A stretch of 64,000 bases of DNA. It comes from an uncultured Bacteroidota bacterium (GTDB taxonomy: Bacteria; Bacteroidota; Bacteroidia; Flavobacteriales; Flavobacteriaceae). The notes below the pieces were generated by a model. It saw only the letters and a program-made list of their open reading frames with translations. It did not search any database and was not told where the DNA came from. A program made the translations under genes and the position numbers. The stretch is from the NCBI GenBank assembly GCA_902557655.1, contig CACEAZ010000002.1, positions 42,501 through 106,500 of the forward strand. Reading direction: 5' to 3'. Below, one piece after another: positions 63,443 through 64,000 of the stretch (position 1 is the first letter of the stretch; each line of letters opens with the position of its first letter).

Positions 63443-64000
63443 ATGAATTTTAGATCAAAAAATTTATTGGTAACAGGAGGTGCGGGGTTTATAGGTTCAA
63501 ATTTCATAGATTTCATACTAAAAAAATATAAAAATGTCAGAATTTTTAATTTAGACTCGCTTACTTACGCAGGAGCTCTTAATAAAACAGAAAAATTTAG
63601 TAGTAACTCAAACTATAAATTTTTCAAAGGAGATATTTGCAACCAAACTCTTTTAAATAAAATTTTTAAAGAATTCCAGATTGATGGTGTAATTAACTTT
63701 GCAGCTGAAACACATGTTGATAATTCGATAACTAACCCAATGCCTTTTATTAAATCTAACATAAATGGAGTATTTAGTCTTTTAAATGTTTGTTATAATA
63801 ACTGGATGAAATCTCCATTTAAATACAATGAAAACTTTCTTCAAGCTAGATTTCATCAAATTTCAACTGATGAGGTTTATGGAAGTATAAGCGAAGGGTC
63901 ATTCTGTGAAAATTCGTTATACAGCCCAAACTCTCCATATTCTGCTTCAAAAGCTAGTGCTGATATGATTGTTAGATCCTTTAACAAAACCTATGGCCTT
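63443..64000 (+). CDS. rfbB: dTDP-glucose 4,6-dehydratase, 3' end cut by window
   Basis: Second enzyme of the dTDP-rhamnose pathway. Translation from ATG 63443 stays open to the last base, giving 186 residues of an enzyme usually near 340-350. The start reads [20 protein letters not shown] (Rossmann motif), followed by LDSLTYAGAL, NFAAETHVDNSI, the catalytic region STDEVYGSI and SPYSASKASAD (Tyr-x-x-x-Lys), all as in RmlB. It completes the rfbA-C-D-B set. Further polysaccharide genes probably continue beyond the window. Confidence 0.95.
   Translation, partial: MNFRSKNLLVTGGAGFIGSNFIDFILKKYKNVRIFNLDSLTYAGALNKTEKFSSNSNYKFFKGDICNQTLLNKIFKEFQIDGVINFAAETHVDNSITNPMPFIKSNINGVFSLLNVCYNNWMKSPFKYNENFLQARFHQISTDEVYGSISEGSFCENSLYSPNSPYSASKASADMIVRSFNKTYGL

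Overview
The window comes from a low-GC member of the Bacteroidota, most likely a marine Flavobacteriia-type bacterium. The evidence is the gldJ-porU-porV gliding and type IX secretion genes, Bacteroidota-type promoter -7 elements (TAnnTTTG), a very long-tailed FtsZ, a UpxY/NusG-like antiterminator in front of a polysaccharide locus, and strong A+T bias throughout. Species-level identity cannot be read from the sequence alone.

Layout. 1-2.5 kb: the 3' part of an NhaD-type Na+/H+ antiporter, then folC. 2.5-9.5 kb: tRNA-Val(UAC), two small orphan genes, a lipoprotein, a three-gene minus-strand operon (DUF1295 membrane protein, oligopeptidase B-like lipoprotein, secreted duplicated-domain protein), a Ste24-type protease and a one-domain asparaginase. 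9.5-10.65 kb: tRNA-Val(GAC) carrying a ~1-kb insert bounded by direct repeats of the tRNA 3' end and holding one DUF2927 lipoprotein gene. 10.7-16.8 kb: a small membrane protein and a tripartite RND efflux operon. 16.8-25.5 kb: yjbQ-like gene, murF, gldJ, porU, porV. 25.5-30.4 kb: cytidine deaminase, pyruvate dehydrogenase E1-alpha and E2 (no E1-beta), an SDR, a SprT-like protein and a nucleotidyltransferase. 30.4-34.7 kb: MlaF/MlaE-type ABC genes, a secreted purple acid phosphatase-like protein, engB and a hydrolase.

35.0-50.4 kb is an uninterrupted division and cell-wall (dcw) cluster: mraZ-rsmH-ftsL-ftsI-murE-mraY-murD-ftsW-murG-murC-ftsQ-ftsA-ftsZ. Genes overlap or lie within 24 bases of each other, and a triple 10-bp MraZ-type operator precedes mraZ. 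murF sits apart with gldJ; murB and ddl are not in the window.

50.4-56.6 kb: a galE-like epimerase, yqeY, a tRNA-Arg that lies inside the reading frame of a beta-propeller-like gene, an APS kinase plus HxGH nucleotidyltransferase pair, and metK-ahcY. 56.6-64 kb opens a surface-polysaccharide locus. A winged-helix regulator, preceded by two tandem palindromic repeats, is coupled to a UpxY-like antiterminator. A palindrome, a promoter and a short structured leader follow. The operon then encodes a sugar aminotransferase, UDP-glucose dehydrogenase, UDP-glucuronate decarboxylase (giving UDP-xylose) and rfbA-rfbC-rfbD-rfbB (giving dTDP-rhamnose); rfbB runs off the end.

No CRISPR array, transposase, integrase or rRNA was seen. 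No stretch of more than 300 bases lacks a gene. The most unusual items are the tRNA-bounded mini-island, the CDS read through tRNA-Arg, and the repeat and leader regulatory module of the polysaccharide locus.
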